DNA of 64,000 nucleotides from Candidatus Pelagibacter sp. (GCA_028099475.1 JAOHHF010000001.1:35926-99925); one strand, 5' to 3'. Shown: positions 1 through 8,799, numbered from the stretch's first letter. Notes: generated from the sequence alone by a model not told the origin. A program made the numbers and translations.

Positions 1-515
1 ACACCTTCGTCTAAAGTCATTCCACTTGGTGCATCTTCATAGCCTTGTAGTAATGAATAAATATAATCTACCCCGCCACCTCTTGCTTTAACTAAAACTG
101 ACATATCAGGAGGATATGCGCCCCCATTAACTGCTTGAGCTGCTTTAACATTTTCATACGGCATTACAAATTTATCTGAAAGTTTTGCAGGTCTTGTGAA
201 CATCTCGCCATCTGCATTAGGGCCATCCGTTACTTCAAAAGATGCAGCGATAGCTTTTACCTCAGCCTCTGAAAACTCTGGTCCACCTTTTTCTCCTAAA
301 TTTCTATAACTTAAATATTTCATCGAATGACATGCGGCGCACACCTCTGTATAAACTTGGTAACCTCTTTGCAACGACCCTCTATCAAATTTTCCAAAAA
401 GACCCTTGAAGCTCCAATCAGTTTTTAAAAGTTTAGCAGTTTCAGCTGAGTATGAATGCGTTGATGCAAAAGAGATAAAAGCTAAAATTGACAATAATTT
501 TATTATATTTTTCAC
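1..515 (-). CDS. petC: Cytochrome c1, heme subunit of the bc1 complex (partial, C-terminus off the left edge)
   Basis: Cytochrome c1 passes electrons from the Rieske centre to soluble or membrane cytochrome c in respiratory complex III, on the periplasmic face of the inner membrane. Translation of the minus strand from a GTG at 515 gives a signal peptide (MKNIIKLLSILAF, cleavage probably near SYS-AE), then the heme-binding CAACH motif, the conserved SMKYLSYRNL stretch and the NGGAYPPDMS segment typical of the family. About 171 residues are in the window; the membrane anchor lies outside. The GTG is chosen because it follows the petB stop by one base and opens directly into a signal peptide. 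It is the last gene of petA-petB-petC, read right to left. Confidence 0.93.
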   Translation of the reverse strand, partial: MKNIIKLLSILAFISFASTHSYSAETAKLLKTDWSFKGLFGKFDRGSLQRGYQVYTEVCAACHSMKYLSYRNLGEKGGPEFSEAEVKAIAASFEVTDGPNADGEMFTRPAKLSDKFVMPYENVKAAQAVNGGAYPPDMSVLVKARGGGVDYIYSLLQGYEDAPSGMTLDEG

Positions 516-516
516 T

Positions 517-1779
517 TTATTTATCAAAACTTTCTTTATGTTTTGCTGTAGCTAAATTAGCAGAACCTCCAAGCACTGACTCGGTAATACTTAATGGAAT
601 AGGTAATGTTTTTTCTTTAAATCCTAATACCGGGAGTATCACTAGAAAATGAAGAAAGTAATACGCAGTAGCAACTCTTGCAATTAATAAGTAAAGACCT
701 TCAGCAGGCATAGCTCCCATGTAACCTAAAATTAAAACATCAGCCACTAGGATCCAATAAAACTGTTTATATAAAGGTCTGAATACTGCAGATCTAATTT
801 TTGATGTATCTAACCAAGGTAGCACTGCTAAAATTAAAATAGCTGAAAGCATTGCAACAACTCCAAGTAATTTATCAGGTACTGATCTCAAAATTGCATA
901 AAAAGGTAAGAGATACCACTCAGGTACAATATGAGCGGGAGTAACCATTGGGTTAGCTTCAATATAATTGTCAGCATGACCTAAAATGTTAGGCGTATAA
1001 AAAACAAAAAAAGCAAAAACAATCATAAACATCAACAATGCAAAACCATCTTTAATCACAATATATGGATGGAATGGCACAGTATCTTTTGAGGGTTTTT
1101 TTATATCAATACCAACCGGATTGTTATTTCCAGGAACGTGTAATGCCCAAATATGAAGAACAACTAATCCTAGTATCAAAAAAGGAATTAGGTAATGCAG
1201 TGTAAAAAATCTAGTTAAAGTTGGATTATCAACAGAGTAACCTCCCCACAACCAGGTCACAATACCCTCGCCTACTAATGGGATTGCACTAAATAAATTT
1301 GTAATAACTGTTGCTCCCCAAAAACTCATCTGTCCCCAAGGTAGCACATACCCCATAAATGCAGCTGCCATCATCAGTAGATAAATTATTATTCCAATAA
1401 TCCAGATAATTTCTCTTGGAGATTTATAAGATCCATAAAACAAAGATCTGAAAATATGAATGTAAACTGCTAGAAAAAACATCGATGCTCCATTTGCATG
1501 AATATATCTTATCAGCCACCCATAATTTACATCTCTCATTATGTGCTCTACACTTTCGAAAGCCATGTCTGCATGTGCAATGTAGTGCATAGCAAGTGTT
1601 AATCCAGTAACGATCTGTGTTATCAAACAAAAAGTTAAAATTCCACCAAATGTCCACCAGTAATTTAAATTTTTAGGTGTCGGATAATCTGTTAAGTGAT
1701 TTGCTAAAGTTAAAAGTGGAAGTCTATCATTAAACCATTTTCCAGCTTTTGATGTAGGTGTATATTCGTGATCACTCAT
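517..1779 (-). CDS. petB: Cytochrome b subunit of the bc1 complex
   Basis: Cytochrome b is the membrane core of respiratory complex III, oxidising ubiquinol at the Qo site and reducing quinone at Qi through two b hemes. The 420-residue product is of usual full length for a bacterial cytochrome b. It shows the N-terminal LNYWWTFGG segment, paired heme-ligand histidines in helices II and IV (for example YIHANGAS and [11 protein letters not shown]), and the Qo-site [13 protein letters not shown] motif. The gene lies 8 bp after petA and one base before petC, so the three are surely one operon. It ends in a short basic tail after the last helix. Nothing is unusual apart from compactness. Confidence 0.97.
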   Translation of the reverse strand: MSDHEYTPTSKAGKWFNDRLPLLTLANHLTDYPTPKNLNYWWTFGGILTFCLITQIVTGLTLAMHYIAHADMAFESVEHIMRDVNYGWLIRYIHANGASMFFLAVYIHIFRSLFYGSYKSPREIIWIIGIIIYLLMMAAAFMGYVLPWGQMSFWGATVITNLFSAIPLVGEGIVTWLWGGYSVDNPTLTRFFTLHYLIPFLILGLVVLHIWALHVPGNNNPVGIDIKKPSKDTVPFHPYIVIKDGFALLMFMIVFAFFVFYTPNILGHADNYIEANPMVTPAHIVPEWYLLPFYAILRSVPDKLLGVVAMLSAILILAVLPWLDTSKIRSAVFRPLYKQFYWILVADVLILGYMGAMPAEGLYLLIARVATAYYFLHFLVILPVLGFKEKTLPIPLSITESVLGGSANLATAKHKESFDK

Positions 1780-1787
1780 AATATTAT

Positions 1788-2297
1788 TTATCCAATTTTG
1801 ATTGTGTTAGCATTAACAAATTCATACTTTGGAACTTCCATGTTTAAAGGTGCGGGACCTTTTCTTATTCTTCCAGACGTATCATAATGTGAGCCATGAC
1901 ATGGACAGAACCATCCATCATAATCACCCTTATCATTCAATGGTACACATCCTAAATGAGTACAAACACCTAACATTACTAACCACTCAGGATTTTTTGC
2001 ACGATCTTCATCTTTTTCAGGATGTTTTAAATCTTCCATCTTAACAGATTTTGCTTCTGAAATTTCTTCTGGCGTTCTTCTTCTTATGAAAACTGGTTTA
2101 CCTCTCCAAAGTACTGTTATTGTATTTCCAGGCTTAACTGAACTTACGTCTACTTCTGTACTTGCTAAAGCTTTTACAGAGGCATCTGGATTCATCTGGT
2201 CAACCAATGGCCACACAACTGCACCCACACCAACTGCTCCAACTGCATATGAAGCAGTGAATAAAAATTCTCTTCTTTTAGGCTTTTTATCTGACAT
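1788..2297 (-). CDS. petA: Rieske iron-sulfur subunit of the bc1 complex
   Basis: This is the 2Fe-2S Rieske subunit that takes the first electron from ubiquinol and hands it to cytochrome c1. The 169-residue product carries an N-terminal twin-arginine type signal/anchor ([19 protein letters not shown]), followed by the cluster-binding boxes CTHLGC and CPCHGSHYD, each giving one Cys and one His ligand plus the disulfide cysteines. Folded export through Tat is expected for this family. It is the first gene of the pet operon on the minus strand and is divergent from trmL, with 90 bp between the two starts. Confidence 0.97.
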   Translation of the reverse strand: MSDKKPKRREFLFTASYAVGAVGVGAVVWPLVDQMNPDASVKALASTEVDVSSVKPGNTITVLWRGKPVFIRRRTPEEISEAKSVKMEDLKHPEKDEDRAKNPEWLVMLGVCTHLGCVPLNDKGDYDGWFCPCHGSHYDTSGRIRKGPAPLNMEVPKYEFVNANTIKIG

Positions 2298-2387
2298 TTT
2301 TTTAAATATTATTGTTAAAAAATTACTTAATATACGATTTCTTATAAGATAATAGTTTTTTTTCTACTGAAAGAATGACACATAAAT
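2298..2387. promoter_or_regulatory. Divergent promoter region petABC / trmL-hemF-greA
   Basis: The 90-bp gap separates the start codons of petA (minus) and trmL (plus), so it should hold promoters for both. It is very AT-rich. Possible -10 elements include a TATAAG/GATAAT stretch near 2344-2352 for the plus strand and TATATT on the minus strand near 2330. I cannot pick convincing -35 elements, so the exact boxes are guesses. Confidence 0.3.
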
Positions 2388-2846
2388 ATGAACTATAAAC
2401 CAAATATTGCATTATACGAACCTGATATACCGCAAAATACCGCAGCAATAATTAGAACGTGCGCTTGTTTGGGGGCTAAACTAGAAATTATTGAGCCTTG
2501 TGGTTTTCATCTAGATGACAAACGGTTCAAAAGAGTAGTAATGGACTATATGGATTTGGAAAGAATTGAGATACATCAAAGTGCAGAGGAATTTTTTAAA
2601 GCAAAAAAAAATCGAAGAATAATATTAATGACAACAAAAGCCTCCATATCATACTTAAAATTTAAATTTGAAAAAGAAGATACAATATTATTTGGTCGAG
2701 AGAGTGCTGGAGTGCCTGAAAGTATTCACCAATCTATTCAAGACCGTTTAAAAATACCTATGAATGGAAATACTAGATCACTTAATATAGCTTCCTCTGT
2801 TGCTATTGTGTTGGCAGAAAGCTTAAGACAAACAAAATTGATATAA
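2388..2846 (+). CDS. trmL: tRNA (cytidine(34)-2'-O)-methyltransferase (SpoU/SPOUT family)
   Basis: TrmL methylates the 2'-O of the wobble nucleotide of tRNA-Leu isoacceptors, using S-adenosylmethionine. The 152-residue protein is the compact single-domain SPOUT form. Visible family motifs are the N-terminal ALYEPDIPQNTAAIIRTC segment, the central LFGRESAGVPE loop, and the C-terminal MNGNTRSLNIASSVAIVL knot region that binds the methyl donor. It starts a plus-strand run with hemF (1 bp gap) and greA (3 bp gap), divergent from petA. The linkage to petA is plausibly only positional. Confidence 0.93.
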   Translation: MNYKPNIALYEPDIPQNTAAIIRTCACLGAKLEIIEPCGFHLDDKRFKRVVMDYMDLERIEIHQSAEEFFKAKKNRRIILMTTKASISYLKFKFEKEDTILFGRESAGVPESIHQSIQDRLKIPMNGNTRSLNIASSVAIVLAESLRQTKLI

Positions 2847-2847
2847 A

Positions 2848-3675
2848 ATGGATAATGAAATTAAAAAAGATCTAGCAAGTAATTGGTTTAAACTTCTTCA
2901 AAACGCTACTTGTAATGACATTTCTAGACTAGAAAAAAATAAAATAAAATTTAAATCAACTTCCTGGCAAAGAAGCAAAGATCGAGATGAAGGTGGTGGT
3001 GAGTATAGAATTATCAAAAATGGAAAAGTTTTTGAAAAAGTAGGCGTAAATTTTTCAAAGGTATATGGAAAATTTCCTAAAAAATTCCAAAAAAATATTC
3101 CTGGAGCTAGTAAAGATCCTAGATTTTGGGCATCTGGGATTTCAATAGTAATGCATATGCAAAATCCCCATATTCCGGCAATGCATTTTAATACTAGATA
3201 TATTTGCACGACCCAAAATTGGTTTGGCGGAGGAATGGATGTAACCCCTTCAATAAAGGATACTAATGAAAAGAATAAATTCCATCGTTCTTTAAAAACA
3301 ATGTGTGATCGTCATAATAAAAATTATTATACAAAGTATAAAAAATGGTGTGATGAATATTTTTACCTACCCCATAGAAATGAAGCAAGGGGAATTGGTG
3401 GAATTTTTTTTGATTATAAAAAAAATAATTTTGAAAAAGATTTTAAATTTGTAAGAGATCTAGGTGTGACGTTTCAAATGATGTTTAATAATATTATTGA
3501 AAATAAGATTAAGAAAAAATGGACTTTAAAAGATAAAGAGATGCAGTATATTAAAAGAGGAAGATACGCTGAGTTTAATTTATTATACGATAGAGGTACT
3601 AAATTCGGCTTACAAACAGGTGGAAACGTAGAAGGTATATTGATGTCGTTACCACCAACTGCTAAATGGAAATAA
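2848..3675 (+). CDS. hemF: Oxygen-dependent coproporphyrinogen III oxidase
   Basis: HemF oxidatively decarboxylates coproporphyrinogen III to protoporphyrinogen IX with molecular oxygen, a late heme biosynthesis step in the cytosol. The 275 residues contain the family signatures MHFNTRYI, WFGGGMDVTP, YFYLPHRNEARGIGGIFFD and RGRYAEFNLLYDRGTKFGLQTGGN, and end in the usual MSLPP segment. It is slightly shorter than the roughly 300 residues of E. coli HemF. It is between trmL and greA in a tight operon, and lies near the heme-containing bc1 genes on the other strand. Use of the aerobic enzyme fits an obligately aerobic surface-ocean organism. Confidence 0.96.
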   Translation: MDNEIKKDLASNWFKLLQNATCNDISRLEKNKIKFKSTSWQRSKDRDEGGGEYRIIKNGKVFEKVGVNFSKVYGKFPKKFQKNIPGASKDPRFWASGISIVMHMQNPHIPAMHFNTRYICTTQNWFGGGMDVTPSIKDTNEKNKFHRSLKTMCDRHNKNYYTKYKKWCDEYFYLPHRNEARGIGGIFFDYKKNNFEKDFKFVRDLGVTFQMMFNNIIENKIKKKWTLKDKEMQYIKRGRYAEFNLLYDRGTKFGLQTGGNVEGILMSLPPTAKWK

Positions 3676-3678
3676 AAA

Positions 3679-4155
3679 ATGGATAAAGAACCAATAACGT
3701 TAAACGGTTTAAATAGACTAAAAGAAGAGTTAGTTTTTTTAAAAGAAAAAAAAAGACCAGAAATTGTAGCTGCAATCTCAGAGGCTAGATCTCATGGAGA
3801 TCTTAAAGAAAATGCAGAATACCATGCGGCTAAAGAGGAGCAGTCTCACAATGAAGGAAGGATAACAGAAATCAATGACATCATTGCAAGAGCTAATGTT
3901 ATTGATGTAACAAAATTAAATAATGATGGAAAAATAATCTTTGGTTCAACTGTATTTTTAGAGAACTTGGATAGTGGTGAAAAAATTAGCTACAAGATTG
4001 TTGGAAAAGACGAAGCTGATCTAAAACAAAAACTTATTTTTTTTCAATCACCTATTGGAAAAGGATTAATTGGAAAAAATAAAAATGATCTTGTTGAGAT
4101 AACAACTCCCGCAGGAGTTAAAAATTTTGAAATTAAAGATGTTAAATATATTTAA
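3679..4155 (+). CDS. greA: Transcription elongation factor GreA
   Basis: GreA enters the RNA polymerase secondary channel and stimulates cleavage of backtracked transcripts. The 158-residue protein has the expected two parts: an N-terminal coiled-coil finger with the tip acidic motif (SHGDLKENAEYHAAKEEQS) and a C-terminal FKBP-like domain starting near residue 80 (FGSTVFLENLDSGEKISYKIVG), ending in the SPIGKGLIGK region. Start and length match the family. It is the last gene of trmL-hemF-greA, and its TAA stop interlocks with the stop of convergent cca within a shared TTAA. Confidence 0.97.
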   Translation: MDKEPITLNGLNRLKEELVFLKEKKRPEIVAAISEARSHGDLKENAEYHAAKEEQSHNEGRITEINDIIARANVIDVTKLNNDGKIIFGSTVFLENLDSGEKISYKIVGKDEADLKQKLIFFQSPIGKGLIGKNKNDLVEITTPAGVKNFEIKDVKYI

Positions 4156-5426
4156 CTTTTAATAATTGTTTGAATTTGTTTTTCTGTAATTTGGAAACTA
4201 TTTTGAACCCATGTTTCTTCTATTAACTTTAATTTAATCCCTAATAATTTTCCTTCTGGAATTTTGTATTTACTCATAAGTACATTTGCCCCTATCGGTA
4301 GTGTTGGGATAATTTTTTCTTTGTATACCTCAGCTAATTTAAGTAATTTTTTTTCTACCGATTTAGAACTAAATAACTTAAAATTAATTATGTCTAGTGC
4401 GGCCTGTCTTCCATTAAAATAAAATATTTTGTTAAAATTTTTTTCGGTAAAGTTTTTAATACTTACATTTTCTTTATAAAAAGAATCAATAACCTTTAAT
4501 CTTTTTTGATCTTTTTTAGATATATTGAATTTATAAATAAAATAATCAACATTATCAGTCCTATCAACTATCAAAAGGGATAGAAGAAATATAAAATCAA
4601 TTTTAGATAAATTTTTAAGACCATAAGAGTTTAATTTCTTTAAATTTTGTAAATTTTTTAGTTGAGGAAAGATAATTTCTAAAAGTTCTAGACTAATCTT
4701 GTCTTTAAATATTTTGATAAATTTATTTGATTTAGTAAGTTTCTGTAGCTCATCAATCAATCTTTCTGAAGATAAATTGGAAACTCCTTTGATATTTCTT
4801 TTTATTATTTTGATGACTTCAGGATTGTGACTTTGACTTGAGTAATTTAAGAAAAATCTTATGTATCTAAGAATGCGTAAATAATCCTCTTTAATTCTTT
4901 CCTCTGCATCGCCTATAAAATTAATAGTTCCACTTTCCAAATCTTTTCTACCATCATATGGATCAAACAAGTTTCCCTTTTTATTTGAGTAAATAGAATT
5001 AATTGAAAAATCTCTTCTTGCTGCATCTTCTTTCCAATCTAGAGAAAATTCTACATTTGCATGTCTTCCATCGGTAGTTACATCTTTTCTTAATGACGTA
5101 ATTTCATATTTATAACTATCAATTATTGCTGTGATAGTTCCATGTTCAATCCCAGTTTCATAAAAATTTATATCTTGTTTTTTTAAAGCATCACAAACTT
5201 CGTTTGGTTTTAAATTCGTGGCTAAATCAATATCATCAACAATTTCTTTTTTAATGATTTTTCTTATGCATCCTCCTACATATCTGACTTCACTGATATC
5301 TGAGTAATTGTTAAGTGCTTCAAAAATTTTTTTTGCTGGTGTTTTTTTTGATAAATTTATAAGGCTTTGACTTATATAATTAAGATTACTAGATCTAAAA
5401 AAAAATTTATTTAAAAAGTTTTCCAT
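4152..5426 (-). CDS. cca: CCA tRNA nucleotidyltransferase (class II, poly(A) polymerase family)
   Basis: This enzyme adds or repairs the 3' CCA of tRNAs from CTP and ATP. The 424-residue product shows the nucleotidyltransferase core: a VGGCIRKIIK motif at about residues 50-60, DDIDLAT with the catalytic carboxylates, the flexible-loop region and RRDFSINSIYSN, then the nucleotide-selecting EDYLRILRYIRF segment. The C-terminal third is helical, as in alphaproteobacterial relatives. The ATG at 5426 is the only ATG near the expected start. It lies 3 nt after the encoded CCA of the tRNA-Gln gene on the same strand, so a processed message would have almost no leader. The gene converges with greA. 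Confidence 0.94.
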   Translation of the reverse strand: MENFLNKFFFRSSNLNYISQSLINLSKKTPAKKIFEALNNYSDISEVRYVGGCIRKIIKKEIVDDIDLATNLKPNEVCDALKKQDINFYETGIEHGTITAIIDSYKYEITSLRKDVTTDGRHANVEFSLDWKEDAARRDFSINSIYSNKKGNLFDPYDGRKDLESGTINFIGDAEERIKEDYLRILRYIRFFLNYSSQSHNPEVIKIIKRNIKGVSNLSSERLIDELQKLTKSNKFIKIFKDKISLELLEIIFPQLKNLQNLKKLNSYGLKNLSKIDFIFLLSLLIVDRTDNVDYFIYKFNISKKDQKRLKVIDSFYKENVSIKNFTEKNFNKIFYFNGRQAALDIINFKLFSSKSVEKKLLKLAEVYKEKIIPTLPIGANVLMSKYKIPEGKLLGIKLKLIEETWVQNSFQITEKQIQTIIKS

Positions 5427-5429
5427 AAA

Positions 5430-5503
5430 TGGCTGGGGCGCTAGGATTCGAACCTAGGATGCCGGTACCAAAAACCAGTGCCTTACCACTTGGCTACGCC
5501 CCA
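5430..5503 (-). tRNA. tRNA-Gln (anticodon UUG)
   Basis: Reading the minus strand gives a complete cloverleaf of 74 nt: acceptor stem TGGGGCG/CGCCCCA, D arm AGCCAAGTGGTAAGGC, anticodon stem CTGGT/ACCGG with loop TTTTGGT and anticodon TTG, and a T arm with GGTTCGAATCC. Discriminator G and the 3' CCA are encoded. It sits between ispE (upstream, 33 bp) and cca (downstream, 3 bp), all on the minus strand, so the tRNA and cca may be cotranscribed. Confidence 0.96.
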
Positions 5504-5536
5504 ATATTGTCTTCGTATAACACAAAAAAATAATAT

Positions 5537-6382
5537 TTATATAGTTTTTGACGTAATGCACCAATAATTTTTAAATTTTCTTTTAAATTGAACTTTTGCT
5601 AAATCACAATCTTGTTTTTTTTGGTAATACGCAACTAATACTGAACCTGAGCCTGTCATTCTCACAAATAAAGGTTGATTCAAATTTTCTAAAAAAGATT
5701 TAAGCACTTTAAGTTTTGGGTATTTTAAGAATGCAATTTTTTCTAAAGCATTTTCTTGTTTTAATAAAAATCTCAAACTAAACATATTTTGTTTGGGGAT
5801 ATTAAACGCTGGTTTTGTATATTTTTTAACCCCTGAGTAAATTTTTTTTGTAGAGCATCCAAAATTAGGTCGAATAAGTAGAGTATGAAAATTTGGACCT
5901 CTTGAAAACTTTTTAATTATATTGTTTGATGACAATACAGTGTTATTTGGAGTAATACCTAAAATGACATCTGAGCCAATCAAATTGGTTATCTCTAAGA
6001 TTTTTTTTTTACTTAATTTTAAAAATTTTCTTTTAATTAAAAAGGTAAGAATATTTGCTGCATTCATAGAGCCGCCACCAAGACCAGCTTGTTGAGGTAT
6101 GTTTTTTTTTATCTTTATTTGAAACTTTGTATTATTTAATAATCTTTGATCATCTAAAATATTAAATAATTTATTCACTGTATTATTTTTATTTATATTT
6201 TGAGAAAAATTACCATTAAAAGAAATGTGATGTTTTTTGCTATTAATCTTTTTGATGGTAATTAAATCATGTAATTCAATAAATTTAACAACACTTTCAA
6301 TTTTATGAAGTTTAGTGAGTTTGCCAGTTATATGTAGCGCCAAATTAATCTTAGCAAATGATTTTACTTTATTAATATTCAT
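5537..6382 (-). CDS. ispE: 4-diphosphocytidyl-2-C-methyl-D-erythritol kinase
   Basis: IspE phosphorylates CDP-methylerythritol in the MEP pathway to isoprenoid precursors. It is a GHMP-fold kinase of 281 residues. Visible are the N-terminal KSFAKINLALHITG segment with the catalytic Lys, the Gly-rich ATP loop PQQAGLGGGSMNAANIL at about residues 93-109, and the C-terminal VRMTGSGSVLVAYY motif III. The start codon directly abuts the stop of the upstream TPR gene, which suggests a shared transcript. It should supply, with ispH in this window, precursors for the carotenoid, quinone and heme A genes nearby. Confidence 0.95.
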   Translation of the reverse strand: MNINKVKSFAKINLALHITGKLTKLHKIESVVKFIELHDLITIKKINSKKHHISFNGNFSQNINKNNTVNKLFNILDDQRLLNNTKFQIKIKKNIPQQAGLGGGSMNAANILTFLIKRKFLKLSKKKILEITNLIGSDVILGITPNNTVLSSNNIIKKFSRGPNFHTLLIRPNFGCSTKKIYSGVKKYTKPAFNIPKQNMFSLRFLLKQENALEKIAFLKYPKLKVLKSFLENLNQPLFVRMTGSGSVLVAYYQKKQDCDLAKVQFKRKFKNYWCITSKTI

Positions 6383-8068
6383 CTAAGAATTTTTCAGACC
6401 CTCTAAAATTTTAATATTTATTTTCTGTTTAATTTCTTCATCAGCGTTATCTAAACTCAGAACATAATTCCAAAAATATCTTGCTTGCATGTTTCTATTT
6501 AATTTCCACAAAATATCACCATAATGATCGTTTACCGTTGCATCTTCAGGCATTAATTCTACTGCTTTTTTTAAAAATTTTTCTGCTTCTATATAGTTTT
6601 CTATTAAATAATATGCCCATCCAATTGAGTCTGTAATGTAAGGGTCGTTACTTCTCAGGTCATAAGCTTTCTTTAGCATTTCCATTGCTTCATCTATTTT
6701 ATAATCCCGTTCTAGCCAAGAATAAGCCAAATAATTTAGAACATAGGCATCATCAGGATTAATCTTAAGAGAGTTTAGTAAATCTTCATCTGCTTTTTCA
6801 TAATTTCCTAATCGCTCATAACTTCCTCCTCTCCTATATAATAAGTCAGATTTAACCTCAGGATTGTTACTTAATAATGAAATTATTTTTGAATAATACA
6901 TAATTGCTTTTTCATAGTTTTTTGAATTTTTATAAAAATTTGCAATATCAAAAATAATTTTTATATTTGGATTATCAATTTTACTAAACTTAGAGTTTAT
7001 GAAATCTATTCCTTCATCATATCCGTTTTTTTTAATAATTATTTGAGCTTCTTTTTTGGATCTAAACCAATAATAAAATTCGTATTTCTTATCAAAGTTC
7101 TTTAAAACTTTTGTGGCCTTGTCATATTCTTTATTGAGATAAAAATTTTCAGCTACAAGTGATAAATTTAAAATAAATTTTGGATTTAAATAATTTGAAA
7201 GATTCAAATAAAAATTAGATTTTTCAATATCTTCTTCAGATGAATAAAGATTTGAAATTAAAAATAAAAATTCACCAACAATATCATTATGATTGGTACA
7301 TGAAAAAATATTATTAAATTCTTTAAAATTTTCTTCTTCAATCCAACTTTTACTTTGAGATAGCAATAAGGTTGAATTTATATATTCAAGTTGGTTCGAA
7401 ACTGCTTTTGCTTCATCTATCTTATTATTTTCAATTAAAAAATTGATATAAAAAAAAATATATCTTGAATAATCTCCATCTGGATTATTAATTAAATTTA
7501 AAAATGAAGATCTGGTATTTTCTTTTTTTAAATAACATCTCTGAAATGCTTGATTGATAATGGATATATTTCCAAAATTTTTTTTATTGGATAGAATCTT
7601 TTTATTTTTAAAAGTATAGATATATTGTCTTAAAGTTTCAAAAATAACTAAATTAAATCTATTTTCATTTTGAAATCTTAAGCTTAAATCTAAATATTTT
7701 TCAGCTTGAACTAAATTATTTTTTTTTAGACTATCTACTATTAATAGCATGTAAGCATCAAAAAAATTTAGCTCACCTTCATTGGTACCATTTTTTATTA
7801 CATTTATAGCCTGAGAAACTTTATTTTCTAAAACTAAAGAATAAGTATATCTTTTTAAATATGATTTATGTTTTTTAAGCAAATCCTTAGAAGCGTTAAA
7901 AAATTTTAATGCATCAGAATTATTATTATTTTCAGAAGCAACTATTCCTGAAAAATAATTTGATAAATCCTTTGAATTAAACTCATTGAAACTAGCACTT
8001 TTAGAATATACGGGTGTCTGATACAATAATGTGATGGTAACAAATAGTTTTGTTAGTTTATTAAACAT
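6383..8068 (-). CDS. Exported TPR-repeat protein
   Basis: The 561-residue protein begins with a signal peptide (MFNKLTKLFVTITLLYQTPVYS) and then consists mainly of helical repeats. The clearest tetratricopeptide units are in the C-terminal third: LLYRRGGSYERLGNYEKADE, YVLNYLAYSWLERDYKIDEA, YITDSIGWAYYLIENYIEA and ATVNDHYGDILWKLNRNMQA. Such proteins scaffold periplasmic or outer-membrane assemblies; the exact partner cannot be read from sequence. A TPR gene next to ispE is, as I recall, a recurring arrangement in alphaproteobacteria. Its start lies only 11 bp from the divergent udg-like gene, leaving little room for separate promoters. Confidence 0.82.
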   Translation of the reverse strand: MFNKLTKLFVTITLLYQTPVYSKSASFNEFNSKDLSNYFSGIVASENNNNSDALKFFNASKDLLKKHKSYLKRYTYSLVLENKVSQAINVIKNGTNEGELNFFDAYMLLIVDSLKKNNLVQAEKYLDLSLRFQNENRFNLVIFETLRQYIYTFKNKKILSNKKNFGNISIINQAFQRCYLKKENTRSSFLNLINNPDGDYSRYIFFYINFLIENNKIDEAKAVSNQLEYINSTLLLSQSKSWIEEENFKEFNNIFSCTNHNDIVGEFLFLISNLYSSEEDIEKSNFYLNLSNYLNPKFILNLSLVAENFYLNKEYDKATKVLKNFDKKYEFYYWFRSKKEAQIIIKKNGYDEGIDFINSKFSKIDNPNIKIIFDIANFYKNSKNYEKAIMYYSKIISLLSNNPEVKSDLLYRRGGSYERLGNYEKADEDLLNSLKINPDDAYVLNYLAYSWLERDYKIDEAMEMLKKAYDLRSNDPYITDSIGWAYYLIENYIEAEKFLKKAVELMPEDATVNDHYGDILWKLNRNMQARYFWNYVLSLDNADEEIKQKINIKILEGLKNS

Positions 8069-8079
8069 TCAATCATTGT

Positions 8080-8799
8080 ATGACTAAAAAAGTGATAAAT
8101 CAAAAAGGCAAATTCGACGAAGAATTAATAAATACGATTGAACCGAATTTTGTATTTAAAAATAAGCCTATTAATAGATTTAATTTTACTGAAAGCGATG
8201 AAGAGGAAAGTCAATCTGATAAAGCTGAGCTGCTTAATAATTTAGGAAAGAAAATAAATTCAATTGAAAATTGTAATTTAAAAGATAATTCAAAAAATCT
8301 TGTTTTGGGTGATGGTAATATAAATAGTCCTATTATGTTGATTGGGGAGGCTCCAGGAATTGAAGAAGATAAAGATGGCATACCATTTAAAGGAGAAATT
8401 GGAGAACTATTAAACAAAATGCTTCTAGCAATAGAAATAAAAAGAAAAAATATTTATTGCAGTTATGCAATAAATTTTAGACCACCTGAAGATCGAAAAC
8501 CCACCTCTATAGAAATCAAAAGATACTCAGTTTTTCTTAAAGAACATATATCAATTATTAATCCTAAAATTATCATTTTAATGGGTAGTTCTGCAATGGA
8601 GGCCGTGACAGCTATCAATACTAAAATATCTTCTGAAAGAGGAAATTGGAAAGAAGTGATATTAAAAAATAAAACTTACCCAATAATGATTACTTTTAAC
8701 CCATCATATTTAATCAGATTTCCAGAAAATAAAAAATATTCTTGGGAAGACTTAAAAAGAATTAGACAAAAAATTCAAGATTTAAAAATAAAGATTTAA
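8080..8799 (+). CDS. Uracil-DNA glycosylase family 4-like protein lacking the usual Fe-S cysteines
   Basis: Members of this superfamily remove uracil from DNA to start base-excision repair. The 239-residue protein has the family core: MLIGEAPGIEEDKDGIPFKG (active-site motif) at about residues 86-105, a NFRPPEDRKP segment and PKIIILMGSSAMEAV. However, family 4 enzymes normally hold a 4Fe-4S cluster with four Cys; only two Cys are present here (ENCN and YCSY), the KCRPP-type Cys is Phe, and the usual HPS motif near the C-terminus reads NPSYLIR. Activity may therefore differ. The first 60 residues are a low-complexity extension. The stop overlaps the rnhB start (ATGA type). Confidence 0.85.
   Translation: MTKKVINQKGKFDEELINTIEPNFVFKNKPINRFNFTESDEEESQSDKAELLNNLGKKINSIENCNLKDNSKNLVLGDGNINSPIMLIGEAPGIEEDKDGIPFKGEIGELLNKMLLAIEIKRKNIYCSYAINFRPPEDRKPTSIEIKRYSVFLKEHISIINPKIIILMGSSAMEAVTAINTKISSERGNWKEVILKNKTYPIMITFNPSYLIRFPENKKYSWEDLKRIRQKIQDLKIKI

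Noticed and set aside
1829..2352. Plus-strand open frames opposite the Rieske gene
   Set aside because: They are shadows of petA, whose Rieske motifs are unambiguous on the other strand.
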